The notes under the pieces are model-generated. The model was given only the letters and a program-made list of their open reading frames with translations, made no database searches and had not been told where the DNA came from. Position numbers and translations under genes: made by a program. Positions 58,000-59,851 of a DNA stretch of 59,851 nucleotides are shown one piece after another. Position 1 is the first letter of the stretch. Each line of letters starts with the position of its first letter. Source of the stretch: Skermanella aerolata KACC 11604 (GTDB lineage Bacteria; Pseudomonadota; Alphaproteobacteria; Azospirillales; Azospirillaceae); contig NZ_AVFK01000039.1 of assembly GCF_000936425.1 (NCBI RefSeq), positions 1-59,851 on the forward strand. The letters run 5' to 3'.

Positions 58000-58416
58000 T
58001 CACTGCATCGCAATCGCCGACACGATGTCGGTCTGTGAAAAATCATTTCCCTTGAACAGCAACGGCACGCGCCGGACCTTGGCGAGCGCATACGAGAATA
58101 CATCACCGAAGTTCAGTCCCGCAGGGTGGCCGCTGCCCTTACCGAATGCGATGAAGGCCTTCCAGGCAGCTTCCATCTCATCCGCCCCAGGTGGAACGAT
58201 CTCAAACGCCGGAACCTGAACGAGGTCATCAAGTAGAACGACGGCACGTTGACCCAATCGTCCGTAAGCGACCATCCGCGCCTCGATTACGGAAACCGTG
58301 CTGATAGCCACATGGCGGGCGCTTTTCAGTCGATCCAGGAACATCGCCTGGTCCGGCTCGTTCAGCACGACCGCCATTAGAGCCGATGTATCCACCGCGA
58401 TGAAGTCGGACTTCAT
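58000..58416 (-). CDS. vapC: VapC-type PIN-domain toxin
   Basis: The 138-residue ribonuclease has the four acidic PIN residues: Asp9 (VDTSALMAVVLNEPD), Glu45 (VIEARMV), Asp105 (FGDVFSYALA) and Asp125 (GNDFSQTD). VapC toxins cut tRNA or rRNA. The start overlaps the antitoxin stop by four bases. The pair interrupts a duplicated bestrophin region. Confidence 0.93.
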   Translation of the reverse strand: MKSDFIAVDTSALMAVVLNEPDQAMFLDRLKSARHVAISTVSVIEARMVAYGRLGQRAVVLLDDLVQVPAFEIVPPGADEMEAAWKAFIAFGKGSGHPAGLNFGDVFSYALAKVRRVPLLFKGNDFSQTDIVSAIAMQ

Positions 58417-58658
58417 TTCGGCAGCCCCATATCATCGTACTCGACAGCTTCGAAGCTGTCCGGCCGAGGCGGAATTCGGTGCAACTGGGCAACGATGGCA
58501 TCCACACCCGCCCAAGGATCGGCAGGCGCGTCCGCTGCCAACTCGCTCAGCATGCGATCCACCGCCGCCTCGACGGTGGCCGTCTTGCCAAGCCCGGTCA
58601 ACCGGCTAAGCCGCTCGATCTTTTCGATCACCTGCGGATTAGCGATTTGGACAGGCAT
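58413..58658 (-). CDS. vapB: VapB-type antitoxin
   Basis: The 81-residue product belongs to the type of antitoxins that open with a conserved PVQIANPQVIEKIERLSRLTGLGKTATVEAAVDRML stretch (Rv0623/VapB-like), whose N-terminal part binds DNA as a dimer; the C-terminal tail wraps the toxin. ATG 58658 follows TAGGTGATTG. A palindrome and promoter lie just upstream. Confidence 0.9.
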   Translation of the reverse strand: MPVQIANPQVIEKIERLSRLTGLGKTATVEAAVDRMLSELAADAPADPWAGVDAIVAQLHRIPPRPDSFEAVEYDDMGLPK

Positions 58659-58678
58659 GATCAATCACCTATAATGAT

Positions 58679-58719
58679 TTGATGACCATCAATATACATC
58701 GGCATTCCGTCAACTTCAA
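58679..58719 (-). promoter_or_regulatory. vapBC promoter and operator
   Basis: On the minus strand TTGAAG (58719-58714) and TATATT (58696-58691) are 17 bases apart. The palindrome TTGATG-AC-CATCAA (58679-58692) overlaps the end of the -10 box, a typical place for autorepression by the VapBC complex. Confidence 0.55.
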
Positions 58720-58756
58720 TACGGCCTCTCGGTGTCTCGGAAACCCGGAACGCACC

Positions 58757-59008
58757 TCAAAGAAAGCATTCAGAGGTTGCTGAATTCCGCACCTCCGACA
58801 CGTAGCTGGCGGTATCGCGGAACCCGAGGAAGATGGCGAGCGCCAGCCCGACCAGCCTGAACGGGATAGGCGTCAGCGTCACCTTCTGATTGAACAGCGC
58901 CCCGTGCGCCATGGTCACCAAGACCGCGACGCCGACCGTGCTGAGCACCTGTCCCTTGATGCGTGGGACGAGGGTGCACCGCATGATGAAGAAAAGCTGA
59001 ATATTCAT
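58757..59008 (-). pseudogene. Truncated duplicate of the bestrophin gene 5' part
   Basis: The 83-codon frame reads like residues 9-75 of the intact bestrophin at 56876-57802 (QLFFIMR, VPRIKGQVLSTVGVAVLVTMAHG, FNQKVTLTPIPF). Plus-strand bases 58801-59001 and 57574-57774 align over exactly 201 bases with no gap and roughly nine in ten identical by eye. After TASY the frame runs into unrelated sequence and stops, losing RWWEGRK and all later segments. Confidence 0.88.
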
Positions 59009-59033
59009 GCGGGCAGCGTATGGCGCGACCAGG

Positions 59034-59810
59034 TCAACTCCCCTGTCGTCTCATGAACTCGGCAAAAAGGGGAACAGTGAAGTCAAGATACCCATGATCC
59101 GTGCTGTAAATCATACCTTTTTTGATGATACTTGCCCGCGCAGGTCCAAGTGAAGACAGCGTTCGACCCATAGCGGCTGCAATATCTGCCATAGGATATG
59201 GTCCATCCCCTGACGCTGCCATAGCCTTAACAAATTGAACTTCAGCTTTGGTCAATCGGTCAATGCGTACCTTAAAAAATCCCTCGTCCAAAGTGACAAT
59301 TGCCTCTTTATAGGTTTGCTGCACATCGGAGAGGGTAATTTCCGGACCTTCAACATTGTTCCAAGTGATAGATGCCCATTCTTGCAGAAAAAAAGGATAG
59401 CCTTGGGTGCGTACAACAATTTCATTGAGAGCACTGTCTGCGATAGCGGCACCTTCTTCTTCAATAGGTCGCCGAACGGCTCGTCCCGCAGAAACCTCAT
59501 CTAACGCTCCAACTGGAGGGTATGAAAAAAGTCGTTCAGCGTATGATTTTGCATCTCCTGCAAGTCGGGCTACTTGTGGCAAGCCTGCTCCCACGAAAAG
59601 TACTGGCAATCCGGATTGAGATACGCGATGCATCGAGACGATTAGAGCCGATAAGTCTTTTTCTGAAAGATATTGGACTTCATCGATTAATAAGAGCCAT
59701 CCTTTCCCAGCAGCTTGTGCGGCTTCGCCAATAGCCACAAATAAATCTGGAAGATCAAATTCAAGATCACCGCTATCTGCAAGTCCGGGTTCGGGATCAA
59801 TGCTTGCCAT
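59034..59810 (-). CDS. AAA-type ATPase fragment without P-loop, low GC
   Basis: The 258-residue frame has a Walker B strand (GWLLLIDEVQYLSEKDLSALI), a sensor-like VLFVGAGLPQVARLAG, and a C-terminal winged-helix-like part (KAEVQFVKAMAASGDGPYPMADIAAAMGR, IIKKGMIYSTDHGYLDFTVPLFAEFMRR). It matches the second two thirds of a family of about 400-residue ATP-binding proteins whose P-loop lies further N-terminal. An in-frame TAG sits directly before the ATG at 59810, so either the gene is broken near 59811 or a frameshift joins it to sequence beyond the window. Base composition is clearly lower in GC than the core genes. Confidence 0.75.
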   Translation of the reverse strand: MASIDPEPGLADSGDLEFDLPDLFVAIGEAAQAAGKGWLLLIDEVQYLSEKDLSALIVSMHRVSQSGLPVLFVGAGLPQVARLAGDAKSYAERLFSYPPVGALDEVSAGRAVRRPIEEEGAAIADSALNEIVVRTQGYPFFLQEWASITWNNVEGPEITLSDVQQTYKEAIVTLDEGFFKVRIDRLTKAEVQFVKAMAASGDGPYPMADIAAAMGRTLSSLGPARASIIKKGMIYSTDHGYLDFTVPLFAEFMRRQGS

Positions 59811-59851
59811 CTATCAGTTTTGAGGCAAGGCTGTTGACGTGAGGAATCGGT

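Overview
The window looks like a piece of a high-GC alphaproteobacterial genome of the Azospirillum/Skermanella kind (Rhodospirillales). This is inferred from the gene content: PAS-MCP-PilZ and MCP-hemerythrin chemoreceptors, a glyoxylate carboligase operon, a sugar ABC cassette, TctCBA, HpnB hopanoid glycosyltransferase and a PQQ-dehydrogenase tail. No rRNA or tRNA gene was recognised.

Left part (1-13.0 kb). The tail of a PQQ-dependent alcohol dehydrogenase is followed by two small secreted proteins and an MFS permease. Next comes a complete sugar catabolic locus around one divergent promoter. Leftward: periplasmic binding protein, ABC ATPase, two permeases and a D-psicose/tagatose 3-epimerase-type isomerase. 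Rightward: LacI regulator, xylulokinase-like kinase, second FGGY kinase and FucA-like class II aldolase. A perfect 7+2+7 palindrome lies between the halves. The scheme is uptake, ketose epimerisation, 1-phosphorylation and aldol cleavage to DHAP plus a short aldehyde; the sugar is unknown.

13-18.7 kb. A hemerythrin-like protein, a DUF892 ferritin-like protein, a tiny membrane protein and an Nramp-family transporter without the usual metal-binding motifs are followed by an AT-rich stretch with a possible transposase remnant and an orphan gene.

18.7-28.4 kb. A leftward operon encodes the glycerate pathway (gcl, hyi, glxR), pyruvate kinase, a PPDK-like protein lacking the PEP barrel, and an unknown acidic protein. 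A lone TRAP binding protein and a divergent GntR regulator follow.

28.4-45.7 kb. Two complex chemoreceptors (one ending in hemerythrin, one carrying PAS, PilZ and a C-terminal sensor domain), YbaK, two ECF sigma factors flanking a Tat-exported ferritin-like protein, PEP carboxylase, a large RTX-type exoprotein and HpnB.

45.9-54.8 kb. A tripartite tricarboxylate transporter (TctCBA) with a GntR regulator, a CBS-BON protein, an acetyltransferase, a TauE-type exporter, and an arginine-degradation pair (arginase, ornithine aminotransferase) with a divergent Lrp-type regulator.

54.8-59.9 kb. An accessory, rearranged region: a truncated HTH-type gene, acetyltransferase, minimal tyrosine recombinase, Gly/His-rich lipoprotein, bestrophin, a VapBC module, a 201-bp duplicate of the bestrophin 5' end, and a low-GC AAA-type ATPase fragment lacking its P-loop part.

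Throughout runs a family of modular nested inverted repeats (at 2596, 7171, 23387, 26371, 32710, 34024, 54850 and 57865). Inner arms of two kinds built around TTGGGCC-GGCCCAA or GTCGGGC-GCCCGAC can be enclosed by outer arms beginning ATACCAG. They sit between and inside operons, in both orientations, and include a chimeric and a solo copy. This is the most unusual non-coding structure seen here.
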